Position numbers and translations under genes: made by a program. Positions 1 to 10,724 of a stretch of DNA of 64,000 bases are shown here, piece after piece. The stretch's first letter is position 1, and every line of letters starts with the position of its first letter. This DNA is from Triglochin maritima (lineage: Eukaryota; Streptophyta; Magnoliopsida; Alismatales; Juncaginaceae). Location: assembly GCA_963682175.1 (NCBI GenBank), contig OY821771.1, forward strand, positions 13,825,001 through 13,889,000, read 5' to 3'. The notes below the pieces were generated by a model. The model did not search any database and was not told where the DNA came from. It was given only the letters and a program-made list of their open reading frames with translations.

Positions 1-1569
1 ATCACATACCACATCGAGGGTGATCCTAACACTTTCAAGGATGCTATGGCTTCATCTGAAGCAAAGCATTGGAAAGATGCAGTTAAGGTCGAGATGGACT
101 CTATTGTCTCTAATGGGACATGGGAGTTGGTAAATCTTCCTCCAGGTTGTTCAACGATCGGTTGTAAATGGATATTTAAAAAGAAATTAAAACCAAATGG
201 TTCCATCAATAAGTATAAAGCCAGATTAGTTGCCAAGGGATTTAAACAAAAGGAAGGAATAGACTATTTCGATACATATTCTCCAGTGTCTCGTATGACT
301 ACTATCCGAGTGCTCTTGGCATTGGCGTCTGTATATGATTTTACAATCCATCAAATGGATATAAAAACTGCTTTTCTTCATGGTGACCTTGAAGAAGAAA
401 TTTATATGGACCAACCTGAGGGATTTGTAGCTTCTAGAAACGAGAACAAAGTTTGTAAACTTGTTAAGTCTCTTTATAGACTTAAACAAGCCCCAAAAGC
501 TTGGCATGAGAAATTTGACAAAATTATATTATCATTTGGATTCCAGGTTATTGATTCTGATAAATGTGTCTATTGTAAAGTTCAAAGTAATGCATGTATT
601 GCATTGTGTTTATATGTTGATGACATTTTACTGTTTGGCTCTAATTTGAATATAATACATGAAACTAAGTCCTTCTTGTGTACTAAGTTTGAGATGAAGG
701 ATATGGGTATTGCAAATGTGATCTTGGGTATCAAACTGACTAGGTCAGTTGATGGTATTTCCATATCTCAATCTCACTATGTTGAGAAGATTCTTGAGAG
801 ATTTGGCTATACGAATTGTAGATCTGTGAAAACCCCATATGATTCTTCAAAACCTTTGTACAAGAACAAGAGTGGTGTTCCAGTTTCACAACTGAGATAT
901 TCTCAGATTATAGGTAGCTTGATGTATCTTGCAAATTGCACACGACCAGATATTTCATTCTCGGTGAGCAAACTTAGTAGATACACAAGTTGTCCTGATC
1001 GTACTCATTGGGAGGCTTTGGATAGAGTATTTAAGTACTTGAAGGGTACTTCTACTCTTGGGCTGCATTATGGGAAATTCCCAGCTGTACTAGAAGGGTA
1101 TAGTGATGCAAGCTGGATAGCCAAAAACTCTGGGAGTAACGGTGTTACAGGGTATGTTTTTACTCTGGGTGGAGGCGCAGTCTCCTGGAGGTCTACAAAA
1201 CATACCATATTGTCTCGATCTACATTTGAGGTTGAACTTTGTGCTTTGGATACAAGTGGAATGGAAGCTGAATGGCTGAAAGGACTCCTTTCTGAATTGC
1301 CAATGACTAGCAAACCAGTTCCTGCAATATCTGTGCATTGTGATAGTATGACTACTATTGCAAAGTTAAGAAGCTCAAAGTATAACCACAAACAATGGAG
1401 ACACATCCAAGTCAGACTGAAGTCTGTAAGGGAATTGATCTCGGAAAGGGTGATAGCTGTTGATTTTGTTGGTACCAAAGACAATACAGCTGATCCTTTC
1501 ACCAAAGGACTTGATCTAGTTCAAGTTCTGAAATCCAAGTTGGGGATGGGACTGAGACCCATTACATGA
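1..1569 (+). CDS. Ty1-copia polyprotein, reverse transcriptase-RNase H part (5' truncated by window)
   Basis: The frame runs from base 1 to the TGA at 1567-1569 with no internal stop (522 codons; first ATG at 46, but this is mid-protein). Visible signatures of the copia RT (RVT_2 family) are CKWIFKKKLKPNG, the catalytic QMDIKTAFLHGDL block near residue 120 and YVDDILLFG near residue 210. A copia RNase H follows, with YSDASW, GYVFTLGGGAVSW and a degenerate SRSTFEVELCAL in place of the usual SSTEAEY. The end DNTADPFTKGL is the standard copia C-terminus. The protein would copy element RNA into DNA and degrade the RNA strand in virus-like particles. The RNase H has lost the usual T-E-A-E spacing (TFEVE), so activity is doubtful although the frame is intact. 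Confidence 0.9.
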   Translation: MTYHIEGDPNTFKDAMASSEAKHWKDAVKVEMDSIVSNGTWELVNLPPGCSTIGCKWIFKKKLKPNGSINKYKARLVAKGFKQKEGIDYFDTYSPVSRMTTIRVLLALASVYDFTIHQMDIKTAFLHGDLEEEIYMDQPEGFVASRNENKVCKLVKSLYRLKQAPKAWHEKFDKIILSFGFQVIDSDKCVYCKVQSNACIALCLYVDDILLFGSNLNIIHETKSFLCTKFEMKDMGIANVILGIKLTRSVDGISISQSHYVEKILERFGYTNCRSVKTPYDSSKPLYKNKSGVPVSQLRYSQIIGSLMYLANCTRPDISFSVSKLSRYTSCPDRTHWEALDRVFKYLKGTSTLGLHYGKFPAVLEGYSDASWIAKNSGSNGVTGYVFTLGGGAVSWRSTKHTILSRSTFEVELCALDTSGMEAEWLKGLLSELPMTSKPVPAISVHCDSMTTIAKLRSSKYNHKQWRHIQVRLKSVRELISERVIAVDFVGTKDNTADPFTKGLDLVQVLKSKLGMGLRPIT

Positions 1570-2129
1570 CTCATCTAGAATGGCAACCCAACCAATCTGA
1601 GTGGAGATCCCACGAAGTTGGTTCAATGTGGTAATAACAAGTTTTTGAGTGAGTCAAGTGCAACTCATTGGTGATACATTGTAGGTCATACATTGTATCT
1701 GTGTCAATACCCCAACGAATGGATATGTTGCTGAAACTGCAAGTTTAGTAAGAGTGTAGACTCTGAATGAGTTTAAGTCTTTGAGACAAGATGTTAGCAG
1801 TGCATCTTTGGAGAAGCCCAACTATGTGAATGCAGTTGTGTGGCCGCAATTAGAGGAATGGGGGTCATTCCTTGAAAGCATTCATGAAACAGGATACAGA
1901 TGCATGGCCGTAAAGCATCAACCCTGTAGATTGCAGCATAACCTGCTTAGTGTTGTTCTCAATGGACATCTCCACACAAAAGGTTCAAGTTCAAGACTTC
2001 GTTTCACTTAGTTCCTGTGGGGATAAAGTTGAAGGACTCAGGTCGTGGTTCAAACCCGAAAGGTACCATTACTAAAAGCACTAGGCTGCAAGGTCTGGTC
2101 GCTCGATCAACAATGGATTTGTGGGGGAT
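1570..2129 (+). other. Copia 3' untranslated region ending in polypurine tract
   Basis: There is no coding signal after the polyprotein stop. The segment ends with GTGGGGGA at 2121-2128, directly before the LTR start TGTTGG. That is the expected position and composition of the plus-strand primer tract. Confidence 0.65.
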
Positions 2130-2976
2130 TGTTGGATTATTGAGTTTGGGCTAGGCCCATGAATAGCTCAATTGAAGAAATCCAATGTTGAGATGAAGAT
2201 GAGAACTATTCCCCATGTGCCATGTGCTCACCTCTACTTTTAGTCCCACATTGGTGAAGCTAACAAGTTGAAGGATGTAGATAAACATACTATTCACTTG
2301 TCACTTTGTATGTGGAAAGAGAGGAGGAGAGAATTCTCCACACACACGCGCGCGTGCGCCCGTCCCGTCCCGGTCCAGGGCGGGGCGGGGCGTGGCGTGG
2401 CGTGGCGTGACGTGACGTGGCAGCGGGGGATTTGGGGGAAATTAGAGGCTTTAGCCTCAGGGTGATGGGTGTAATTATTTTTGGACCTCAAGATAATTGT
2501 TTTTGCAATTAAGTCCTTGACGGTTACAAGAATAAATACATATATATATATATCATGACGGTTTCCTCCTGTATATACACGATTTATTTTCCCATCATCT
2601 CTCTACGAAAACCGTCCCTCTCCGGCGATTTCCTATCTCCGAATCTAGAGTTGTTCAACGCCCGATTTTTGCGAGGTTCCGCGCTGCTTTCGTGGTCCGT
2701 CGACTCTGGTGTGCGCCCGATCGACGGTGAGACAGTTCTATCCTGGGAGAAAACCGGCAGACCATCAAACGCACTGGTATGTGGGCCGATATTTTCTCTG
2801 AGGCAAGTCGCCTTCCGACGGCTCGGTCTTGGAGGTCCATTCTGATCATTGTTCTTGCGTTTCTTGTTTTCCTTTACATGTTTTTGTATGTTGGCTTTAT
2901 CTGGATCCTTATGGAATATTTATTCGACATATGTAACCCACTGTATTACATGATCATATTTGTAATTGTAACAACA
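2130..2976 (+). repeat. 3' LTR of the Ty1-copia element
   Basis: It starts TGTTGGATTATTGAG after the purine tract and ends GTAACAACA, so the termini TGTTG/CAACA form a 5-bp inverted repeat. The length of 847 bp is normal for copia. A TA-rich stretch at about 2534-2553 could be the promoter. The right end was chosen only from the terminal inverted repeat, because the 5' LTR is not in the window. Confidence 0.6.
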
Positions 2977-4382
2977 TTTTGTTGATCAATTCCTTCTCTA
3001 CAAGAAATAACTTCTTATGGCGTGTTGATTACACGAATTCTTACCTACAATAGAATATCTTTTGAAGGTACCTCCATTCCTCCTCTTCATCCATTTAATC
3101 ATTTCACGTTCAACAGAATTGAAATTCTTCCACACCTTTGACGAGGATGAAATAAACATCGACCAACTTACGCCTTGTCTCGTCGCTCTTGTAGATCCCT
3201 CCTTTGTTGCCTCCTCCTGAAGCTTGATAACTCCCAAATCCCTTTCCCAACAACTCTCTGACCGCTCCACTTTCGTCTGACTACCTCAACTCTCTCCTTC
3301 CATATCTCAGCTAGCTTTGTGTGCTTCATGCTTAGTTGGTGTCTCTGGTCATGCATTGTGTCATTGTTTTTTATTTTCCATTTACCATGTGTCTTCCATT
3401 TTCAGAGATTTTGAATTGTTTGTTCTTTTGGCCAGATTTTCCAGTATTTTCTTACACATTTAGCCTACCTCTCCCTTGTTTACAAATAAGATTTTGACCT
3501 TTAAAACAATTCACACTCATTCCCAACAACTCTCATTTTGTTTATTGAAAGATGTGAAGAAGCTTCTAAGTTTTCGTAGTTAGCTTCATGGTAAGGTGAG
3601 GCGCGTCAGTTAGCAGTGAGGGTGTTCGTTGATCGTAGCAGTAAGAAAAGGTAAAACTTGTCTTGGTAAAAGGTTTGGAATAACGAAGGAGGTGTGGGGG
3701 GGGGGGGGGGGGTTGTCTGGGACTGAACTAAATCATAAGTTTACTTTTTCTAAACTACCTAAGAAAATGTAAATTATCAACTAAAACTTATAAATACTTA
3801 AGTGTGGGTATCCAAATCAGAACCAATTGCTTGGAGAGATCATACAACCTAGAACCCAAGAGAAAGTCCTCATTTTAACCAATGTGGGACTATTCTCTAA
3901 TACTCCCCCAAATGCGTGATCAGAATTTATTTTTTTATCTATGTCTACGCATTGATAACAACAATAGTCGATGTGTCAAGCCGATCATTGGGCACTTTTG
4001 TCTCTGACACCATATTGAAGTATGAATATCCAACTCAAAAACAATTGGTGATGAGTGGAGGGATCCTACACCTTATAACCCATGAGAAGAAAGTCCTCAA
4101 TTTAACCAATGTGGAAGTATTCTCTAACAAGACTCTATTTACCCTCTCAAGAGTAGTCTCAAATCCTAATAACATCAACATATCATAGCACCAACAAAAA
4201 TACTCATCCAAACAGGTATGATATATTTGTTGGAATAAAACCACAATAAAAAGGCTTACCAACACTTGATTTTCCATATCATAGGTAAATCCTTTAATCA
4301 AAGTCTTTCTCAAACGGTTAATGGTACAGAGACGTGTTTTAAGACGTGTTTTTGGACCCAATCGGTGAAATGTTGTAGTAGA
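2977..4382. other. Unassigned intergenic DNA
   Basis: No convincing gene was recognised. The stretch holds a G17 run at 3696-3712 and two diverged direct repeats listed separately. Open frames on the minus strand near 2998-3356 show no recognisable domain. Confidence 0.5.
3803..4127 (+). repeat. Two diverged direct repeats of about 105 bp
   Basis: Copy 1 (about 3803-3906) and copy 2 (about 4019-4127) share the same order of words: GTATCCAAATC/AATATCCAACTC, AACCAATTG/AACAATTG, AGAAAGTCCTCA, TTTAACCAATGTGG and TATTCTCTAA. Similarity is clearly above chance but broken by substitutions and indels. This is probably old transposon debris. Confidence 0.55.
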
Positions 4383-4482
4383 CGTATTGTAACATCCTCA
4401 AAGCAGCGGAAAATTTAAAATTTTAAACACTCAATCAACAGAGGATATTACGCAATAAAAGGACACAGGTGCACCGACATAT

Positions 4483-4485
<3 letters not shown>

Positions 4486-4519
<34 letters not shown>
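4486..4519 (-). promoter_or_regulatory. TA-repeat, candidate LTR TATA region
   Basis: An alternating TA run lies about 100 bp from the U5 end of the LTR. TA-rich boxes sit at the same place in the other two Tekay-like LTRs (8942-8954, 23866-23878), which suggests a promoter with a U3 of about 2 kb and a short R-U5. The position is seen; the role is inferred. Confidence 0.4.
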
Positions 4520-4522
<3 letters not shown>

Positions 4523-4833
4523 AACATCAGAGTATACAAAAGTTGTGATTACATCAAAAGCATATACAAAGGAAACAGTAATCACACGACCACAACTGAG
4601 AGAAAGCTGGATCCGGTAGCGGTGCTCCTCTCCTCGGTCACCACCCCCTAATGCCGATCACGGCCTGAAAGTAAACATGCAACAATGCTTGAGTTTCCTG
4701 AAGGAAACCCCGTATGCCAAACTCTAAATGTACGAAATAAAAGCATCCTAGCATGCAATTCTACTCAACAAAAAAAGCATCACAACACGCCCAGCACTAG
4801 AGCTCACAACTCCACCACAGGACACACCACGGG

Positions 4834-5279
4834 TACGGGGCTCCAGGTCTAATCTCAACCAACCGCCGTACCCACCACAGTCACGGGGCTCCAGGTCTAA
4901 TCTCAACCAACCGCCGCACCGACCACAGTCACGGGGCTCCAGGTCTAATCTCAACCAACCGTCGCGACTCACACTCGTCGCCAAGCTGGGCTCCAGGTCT
5001 AATTTCAACCAACCACAGCTGCCACGACACGACCAAGGGCTCCAGGTCTAATTTCAACCAACCCAAACGTATAAGGGCTCCAGGTCTATTTTCAACCAAC
5101 CCCTACACGCGGTCCCTGCTCAGGCTCCAGGTCTATTTTCAACCAACCCGAACACACTACGGAGCTCCAGGTCTATTTTCAACCAACTCCGTACAGACTA
5201 GCTGGGCTCCAGGTCTATTTTCAACCAACCGCGGCTCTCATACGGTTACGGGGCTCCAGGTCTATTTTCAGCCAACCAC
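4834..5279. repeat. Ten interspersed copies of a 27-bp block in the solo LTR
   Basis: Ten copies of a core reading GGCTCCAGGTCTA then A/T-T/C-TTCAACCAACC are separated by unrelated spacers of roughly 11-28 bp. Early copies read CTAATCTC and later ones CTATTTTC, so the array shows a gradient of variants. The minus-strand open frame over it only reflects the DNA repeat. Confidence 0.9.
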
Positions 5280-5389
5280 CGCAACCCTCGTGCACCTCGC
5301 ACTCTTGCTGGAAGAACATCGGCACCACGACTCGCCCCACACGGGCAACCACGACCACAGCACCTCCATAGTGCAAACCAGGACACAAA

Positions 5390-6069
5390 CGGTCGACCGA
5401 ACCATAAGTCCTGGTCGACCGAATCAAGCAAATACAGGGCAATCCACTTCGACCAGCACTCCGTCGGTCGACCGATTCCCAACACCACACTCGTTCGGTC
5501 GAACCCAAATCAAGGGACGGTCGACCGTTTAGATGGTCAACTCCCGGTTCAACGAACAAAACGACCAATCGGTTGACCGACAAAGGGGTCCGGTCGACCG
5601 AAAGTCACCAGGGAACAATTCCCACAACACCAAAATGAATTCGGTCGAACGCCGAGCACATCTCGGTCGACCGAATCAGTCCAGGGAATAATCCCTCACA
5701 CGCACCACGAATCCGGTCGGACGCCGAGCTCACCTCGGTCGACCGAATTCCACCAGAGCGTTCCCCACGCTCAGCGCACAAGTCCGGTCAACCGAACCCT
5801 CATTCGGTCGAACCGACCACAAGGTCCACTTAAGTCACGGTCGGACGAGATCAAAGGGCGGTCGACCGTTTATATAGTCTACGCCCCCCAACCGACTTAA
5901 GACAGTGCACACGGTCGACCGGCAAAGGGGACCCGGTCGACCGAATCTCTCCAGACTTGCCTCCTATGCACAATCGATCGACCGCCCCACAGGCATCGTT
6001 CGACCGATTTGAGGCAGAGCCCGAATTCTCTTCACAAACGGTCGACCGTTTGCACAAACCGGTCGACCG
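5390..6069. repeat. Paired CGGTCGACCG dyad array in solo LTR
   Basis: Dyads resembling CGGTCGACCG start at 5390/5412, 5496/5518, 5570/5591, 5642/5664, 5714/5736, 5785/5805, 5838/5859, 5912/5934, 5975/5997 and 6039/6060, plus a single at 5465. Spacing inside pairs is 20-22 bp. Pairs recur about every 53-74 bp, most often near 72 bp. The DNA between dyads is not conserved. Confidence 0.95.
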
Positions 6070-6740
6070 ATCAGGCAGTGAAATCTGCTGCACATTTACT
6101 CGCGACGAGCTGAACGGCCTACCGTCGACTTCCAAATACTCACGGTAATTAAGTGAGCGAGCTTGACATACCTAAAGGTCTGAAGAGACCTTTGAAGAAC
6201 CACGACGACGCCTCCACGAGCACATCTCCTCAAATCACGATCCGTCGACGAACCTCGCGTCCAAACGACGATCAACCACCTCCTCAACGATCCTCACTCG
6301 CAGCTCCACCTCCGGCAACCTCCACCAACTCTACCACCACGACAACAGACACGTGAGGTCGAGAGAGCGAAAATAACAAAGGGACGGGTTGGCAAAACAA
6401 GGGACTCACCTCCAACCGCCAACCACTCGCCGATCCTCCCTACGCCGGAGAACCTTCTTCTTCCTCGCCGGAGTGAATTGAGAGAGGGAGAGAATGTGAG
6501 AGAGAGAGAGACGTGAGCACTGAGAGAGAGAGAGAGGGAGAGGGAAAACCAATAATATCTCTCACCTTCCAATCCTAACCATCCAATCCATACCTCTCCA
6601 TCTCAACCCTCCATCCATCCATCTTCCATCCAAGCCATCCATTCCATCTCTTCTCAATCTCAGTCATCCATCTTTAATCACCACCTAAACAAGAATAAGG
6701 CACAATTAGGATTAGGATTAGGCTAAGATCCTACACGTAT

Positions 6741-8644
6741 TCTCCTCCTAGGAGCGATGAGGGGGTTCTCAGGTATACTTTTAGTTCGTACCATTTCCTT
6801 TCCATTTTCACAAACTGTGAAAAAATTAAGCAAAAGGACATTTATAAGGCCATATGTAATAAAACTATGCATGAAGGTTTACAAGGTACGAAAATATATT
6901 ATCACATTCATACTGTATACTACAAATGGGATCATTAAAGATTTTGTACCCTTATATTATGATTTATTGTTGGAATTATGATTTCAACATTATATCATGA
7001 TGGCCATGCCCTAATCCGATGACAAGCAAGGTTAGAATTTACCAGAGGATGGAACTTCGTCTCCATCTTGACGACCTTGTCAACCTCCTCTCTATGTTTC
7101 TCATCTCGCCATAAATGTTGCAAATACAATTACAACATTAATGACATGTTCACTTATCGGTGTCATAAAGACATCCATTGCACGGAAATCTATCACTAGA
7201 AAGAGTGATACGTGATCTTGCCCGGACAACAAAACATCCATTGCCTAAATATATAAGAAATCACCAACATTGCGTAAATATATAAGAAATCACTAACTTG
7301 GCACTTAAACGGTAAAGTTCTTTATCTTAGGGCCCCTTTAGATGTTCGTCTCCCCAGCTCCTCCAAGCGACAGGATCGGCTATAATTGTTCGTTGTCAAA
7401 CAAACGTCGAAGAACTCCCTAGAATACCAGCTCCCAGTCCACACCCCAAGAGACTGATTTTGCCTTCACCACATTAGCTCACAAACTGAGCTTCTTGGGC
7501 TCCTCTCCAACTCGATAGCCCAATTTGTGGATTTCGGCCGGTCTTGGCCCTGGATATTTGAAGAAAAATGTCATTCTATCCCAAACCCAAGTTCGAAAGA
7601 GGGCAAGCTTCAGACCTTTATTACCATAAAAACCATGGTTGGAATTACCATTTCTGCCGCCCGATATCATTTTAGTTGAAGTATTGCCTTTCCCATTTCT
7701 TCCTTACTACGGTCGACTGTATGGATCTGGAAGCCTGTCTACTCGCCGGGGAGTTGCAGCTATCGGTGGTCGTGCATGGGAGTTCAAAATCGAAGAAGCT
7801 TCAACTCAGTGGCACGAGGTATGCATCCTTAAAACTTTAGGTTGTAAACGTTCATGGATTATTGCCGGAAGAGACCCTGTCTGTACCTTTTTCAATGAGT
7901 TGATGAATCAATTTGTGGATTTTCATTTTCGTCAAACAATAATAAAGTTTATTGTCTGGTCTGTTGAATTATGTATTTTCCCCTATCAATTTGATCTTTG
8001 GACGTTATGGTTGCGTTTATAGTTGTGTCATTTCTTTGGTTTTTCATTAGGCAAAATTTGTAGGTGGTGTACCCTAGATGTGCAAGCTCTGTAAATCAAC
8101 ACAATGTTATGCCTTAATTAGATATTGAGTTATGATAATTGGATGAATGATGTCTTGCGTTAGGTATTTCATATTTGTTCAAGAATGAAGAATAATTGGT
8201 GTCACTTTTCTTCTAAATAGGGAAGGGGATTTTGTGTACTTTTTATTTTTTTGTCGAATTGTCGAGGTTGTGTCCACTACTTGATAACGTTGAAGTTGGA
8301 TCTTATTAAGCACCAACACTGTAATTGGTTGTTAAGGTGGTTCTACTTTAATAATGTTTTGCATTTGGTTGCCAATTAAAATAACATGTAGCATGGTCAC
8401 TTGCCTATTTAAGTTGACGTTGATTTTAAATTATTTGTAGTTCTTAAATGGTCTATTAGTTAAGTTGTGTAAATCATCACATTGCGTGTAGTATATTATA
8501 TTTGTTCAAGAATGAATGAAAATTGGTGACACTCTTGTCGTTAATAAGGGAAGGGGAGGTTGTGTACGTTTTTTATTTTTTGTCAAATTGACGATGGATT
8601 TCAATTATTTGGTGGTTTTTTAATGGTCTATTAGTTAAGAAAAC
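6741..8644. other. Unassigned intergenic DNA
   Basis: AT-rich DNA without a recognised gene. An open frame at 7639-8022 (127 codons, plus strand) has no domain I know and no clear promoter. The last 500 bp hold a diverged duplication listed separately. Confidence 0.5.
8160..8640 (+). repeat. Diverged direct duplication upstream of the HARBI1-like remnant
   Basis: Segments near 8160-8275 and 8487-8600 share TATTTGTTCAAGAATGAA, AATTGGTG, GGGAAGGGGA and TGTGTAC followed by a TTTTATTTTTT run and TTGTCGA/TTGACGA. A shorter unit with AATGGTCTATTAGTTAAG occurs at about 8447 and 8618. Copies are imperfect, so the duplication is old. Confidence 0.65.
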
Positions 8645-8840
8645 ATGAGTGTTGGATCGTTCGACCCACCCTTTGAGGATGATGATGAGCTAGAGGACAC
8701 TATATTAAGTGTTGTGGAGAGTGTCGAGGAATATGTTGAAACATAACTACTCAAAACTAAGGTTCACACAACTCATTGTACTAGTCAGCAAAGGACCAAA
8801 GATCTACTAACCGGTCACTATCGAGTTTGCTTGGACGGTT
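8645..8840 (+). pseudogene. HARBI1-like (PIF/Harbinger) coding remnant, first part
   Basis: An ATG at 8645 opens 33 codons rich in Asp/Glu (PPFEDDDELEDT), then a TAA at 8744-8746. The same frame continues after the stop with QQRTKDLLTGHYRVCLDG up to the insertion of the element at 8841. Joined across the insertion the frame continues as CWMMSNVFVNLCNHFKEQG. This resembles the N-terminal helical region (DUF8040-type) of plant HARBI1-like nucleases, where a leader of the type LLxGHxxRCxxxFRM precedes VFxxLCxxLxxxGLL and VEEQ. It could belong to a domesticated HARBI1-like gene or to a transposon copy. The stop codon and the insertion make it a pseudogene. Confidence 0.55.
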
Positions 8841-8941
8841 TGTAACGTCTCGAAACAGCGGAAGAATTTTTTTCAAATTTAAAACATAAACATACGACCG
8901 TCAACGGTCAACAAGGGCACGCTACTGGAAAAGTCAACAGA

Positions 8942-8967
8942 ATATATATATAAAATATCTCCACGTG
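8942..8967 (-). promoter_or_regulatory. Candidate TATA box and G-box of the LTR
   Basis: ATATATATATAAA (8942-8954) lies about 100 bp from the U5 end, with CACGTG at 8962-8967. The equivalent location is TA-rich in the other two Tekay-like LTRs. Read on the minus strand, the G-box is just upstream of the TATA element. Confidence 0.4.
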
Positions 8968-9268
8968 GAAGTCATAATACAGAGTGTCAAAAGAGTGATT
9001 ACATGTCTAATACATAACTACAGTAATCACTACCTCTACAAAAAGATGAAGCGACAGGACCCGATCCCGGAGGCACTCCCCTCGGTCACCACCAACCTAA
9101 GACCGCCTGCTCCCTGAAAATGAAACATAAAATCTGCCTGAGTTCCCGAAAGGAACCCCGTATGCCAACATCTCCTACATATACAGAAATACAGATGAAA
9201 ATGCCAAGAATGCTCATGCAATGCAATCCGCCTCGGGCCCAATGAATGCCCCAACCGTCACGGACCAT

Positions 9269-9412
9269 CTCCCAGCCGCACACAGGGGCATGGAAAACAT
9301 CCCCACCCTGCCAATCCAGGCCAACAAGAGGGGGGTCGCCGCGCTCATCTCCCAGCCGCACACAGGGGCAATAGGGAGGCATCCCCCCTGCCAATCCAGG
9401 CCAACAAGAGGA
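9269..9412. repeat. 80-bp tandem duplication in LTR
   Basis: CTCCCAGCCGCACACAGGGG begins at 9269 and again at 9349. Both copies continue to CTGCCAATCCAGGCCAACAA, giving about 1.8 copies. It occupies the same relative place as the unrelated tandem blocks at 4834-5279 and 24462-24570. Confidence 0.85.
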
Positions 9413-9674
9413 GGTCTCGGCTTTCCTCCACAGGGAAAGTGCATCCCCTTCCCCCACCAGGGAAGAAGGCATCTACCACCCACACAGGCATGGCAGGCAT
9501 CCCTCTCTGCCGCACCGGCATCCACAAGGGGTCCAACAGAAATACGCTCTCGTCGTAGGTGAAATCCGTAGCTCCGAGGTCCGGTGATCGACCATGGGCT
9601 CGGCAGCCGGTAGTCGCCTCTGCTCGACGTCACGTATGTGGATAAATCCACCAAGGAAAGATAATTCGACCCAC

Positions 9675-10251
9675 CAGTCGAACAAGGTCAAATCTAGCGG
9701 TCGACCGTTTGGAAGGTCTACGCTATACGTTTTATATACATATATATCATGTCGGTCGAACCAGGGTCCGTTCAACCGATAAGGAAAACTGCATGAATCC
9801 TGCCCACTGCATTCGGTCGACCGAAACTCTTTCGGTCAACCGGATCAACAGGCACTTCACTACAGGAAAACTGCACACGGTCGGTCGACCGGGTCCAGAG
9901 CGGTCGACCGTTTAGATGGTCAACGCTCTTGACCGACTTTGCGTAGTTCGGTCGACCGAGACACACACTCGGTCGGCCGAAGGTCTGTCTAACCTATCTA
10001 CTGGAATCGGTCGACCGAACAACCACCGGTCGACCGGACTAATATAACCCTTATAAAATATTCCCGCTAAAATTTGGCATAAACGGTCGACCGTCACACA
10101 GACGTCGTTCGACCGTTTTCGGGCAGTAAGCAAATATATACTAAACTCGGTCGACCAAGACCACTACCGGTCGACCGAAACATGCATTTTCCCTCTGGAC
10201 AGGCATCATCTAGACGTTGTTCGGTCGACCGAACACTCAATCGGTCGACCG
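9675..10251. repeat. Paired CGGTCGACCG dyad array in LTR
   Basis: Dyad starts at 9675/9698, 9814/9833, 9882/9901, 9949/9970, 10008/10027, 10084/10106, 10148/10168 and 10222/10242 give spacings of 23, 19, 19, 21, 19, 22, 20 and 20 bp. One imperfect pair (9753/9769) breaks the rule. Variants include CGGTCAACCG, CGTTCGACCG and CGGTCGGCCG. Confidence 0.93.
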
Positions 10252-10691
10252 AACAGAGCGTCTTCAACCTCTGTCCAGTCGGGTTTCTCGCCGGGAAACG
10301 GCACCAACGCCGCCCCCTACACTCCCACACCTCTTGGGGAGTTACTATGAAGACTTGGCATACCTTTCACCGTGAAGAAGACGTGTGCGGCGAGCTCCTC
10401 CTCCGGCGTGCTTCTAGCTTCTTCTTCTCGAGCTTCCTCCTACGACACCTCTTCTCCGCGTCGCCGGTGCTCAAGCTCTCCTCCTGGTCCGCCGGAAGCA
10501 AGGGAAGGGTGAGGTTTGGGTGGAAGTCGAAATGGGCAACAAAGGGGACAAAATGGTTAGCTTTTGGTTTTTATAACAAAACCTAACACCTACCCCATAC
10601 ACCCCTCCATACCTCAACCATACCCTCACACCTCAACCATACCACCCCATACCTCCCCTCTCTCTCTCTCTCTCTCTCTCACGACTTTACA

Positions 10692-10704
10692 ATCCACCCT
10701 CCTT
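10692..10704 (-). other. Polypurine tract
   Basis: On the minus strand AAGGAGGGTGGAT lies directly before the 3' LTR start TGTAAAG. It matches the tract of the intact element at 26024-26036 in position and pattern. Confidence 0.75.
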
Positions 10705-10724
10705 AAAAGGATTTCGCCCCGAAA

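Larger units (their letters stand above)
1..2976 (+). mobile_element. Ty1-copia retrotransposon, 3' half (left end outside window)
   Basis: The reading frame is open from base 1 and encodes the RT-RNase H end of a copia polyprotein. It is followed by about 550 bp of untranslated DNA, a purine-rich tract at 2121-2128 and an LTR-like block that begins TGTTG and ends CAACA (2130-2976). This order is the normal 3' half of a copia element on the plus strand. Gag, protease and integrase would lie left of the window. The base after the LTR begins a possible target duplication TTTTG, which cannot be tested without the other end. Confidence 0.85.
4388..6735 (-). mobile_element. Solo LTR, Tekay/Del-like Ty3-gypsy family
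   Basis: The plus-strand left end TGTAACATCC...AGCAGCGGAAAATTT matches the ends of the LTRs at 8841 and 23787, and the right end is GATCCTACA. The block is flanked by a perfect 5-bp duplication CGTAT (4383-4387 and 6736-6740), so 2348 bp is a whole LTR without an internal region, the product of LTR-LTR recombination. Orientation is minus by comparison with the coding copies. A conserved block near 4690-4720 (CCTGA, GAAGGAAACCCCGTATGCCAA) is also present at 9138 and 24068. Confidence 0.9.
8841..10691 (-). repeat. 3' LTR of the deleted Tekay-like element
   Basis: It runs from TGTAACGTCTCGAAACAGCG to CACGACTTTACA on the plus strand, 1851 bp. The last 462 bp (10230-10691) are repeated at 12823-13282. 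A G-box CACGTG is at 8962-8967, next to the TA-rich box at 8942-8954. The middle carries an 80-bp duplication and a dyad array. Confidence 0.9.

Noticed and set aside
2047..2070. tRNA-like TTCAAACCC word in the copia 3' region
   Set aside because: No matching acceptor or anticodon arms nearby.
3696..3712. G17 run, and C21 run at 56203-56223
   Set aside because: Ordinary homopolymers and possible sequencing-length errors; no structure around them.
4748..5008. Minus-strand open frame with repeated WLRLDLEPR peptide
   Set aside because: The peptide repeat is the translation of the 27-bp DNA repeat of the solo LTR; no start context or domain.
5390..6069. CRISPR-like appearance of short repeats with unique spacers
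   Set aside because: Repeats are 10-bp palindromes with irregular spacers inside a plant LTR; no cas genes, wrong organism and size.
5221..6148. Several open frames rich in VDR, GRP and RST on both strands
   Set aside because: They are translations of the CGGTCGACCG dyads. The palindrome reads similarly in both strands, which creates shadow frames.
7639..8022. 127-codon open frame as a gene
   Set aside because: No recognisable domain or promoter; composition resembles translated AT-rich noncoding DNA.
9214..9654. Overlapping open frames of 110-146 codons
   Set aside because: They lie inside the GC-rich U3 of an LTR, are frame shadows of the 80-bp duplication, and show no domain.
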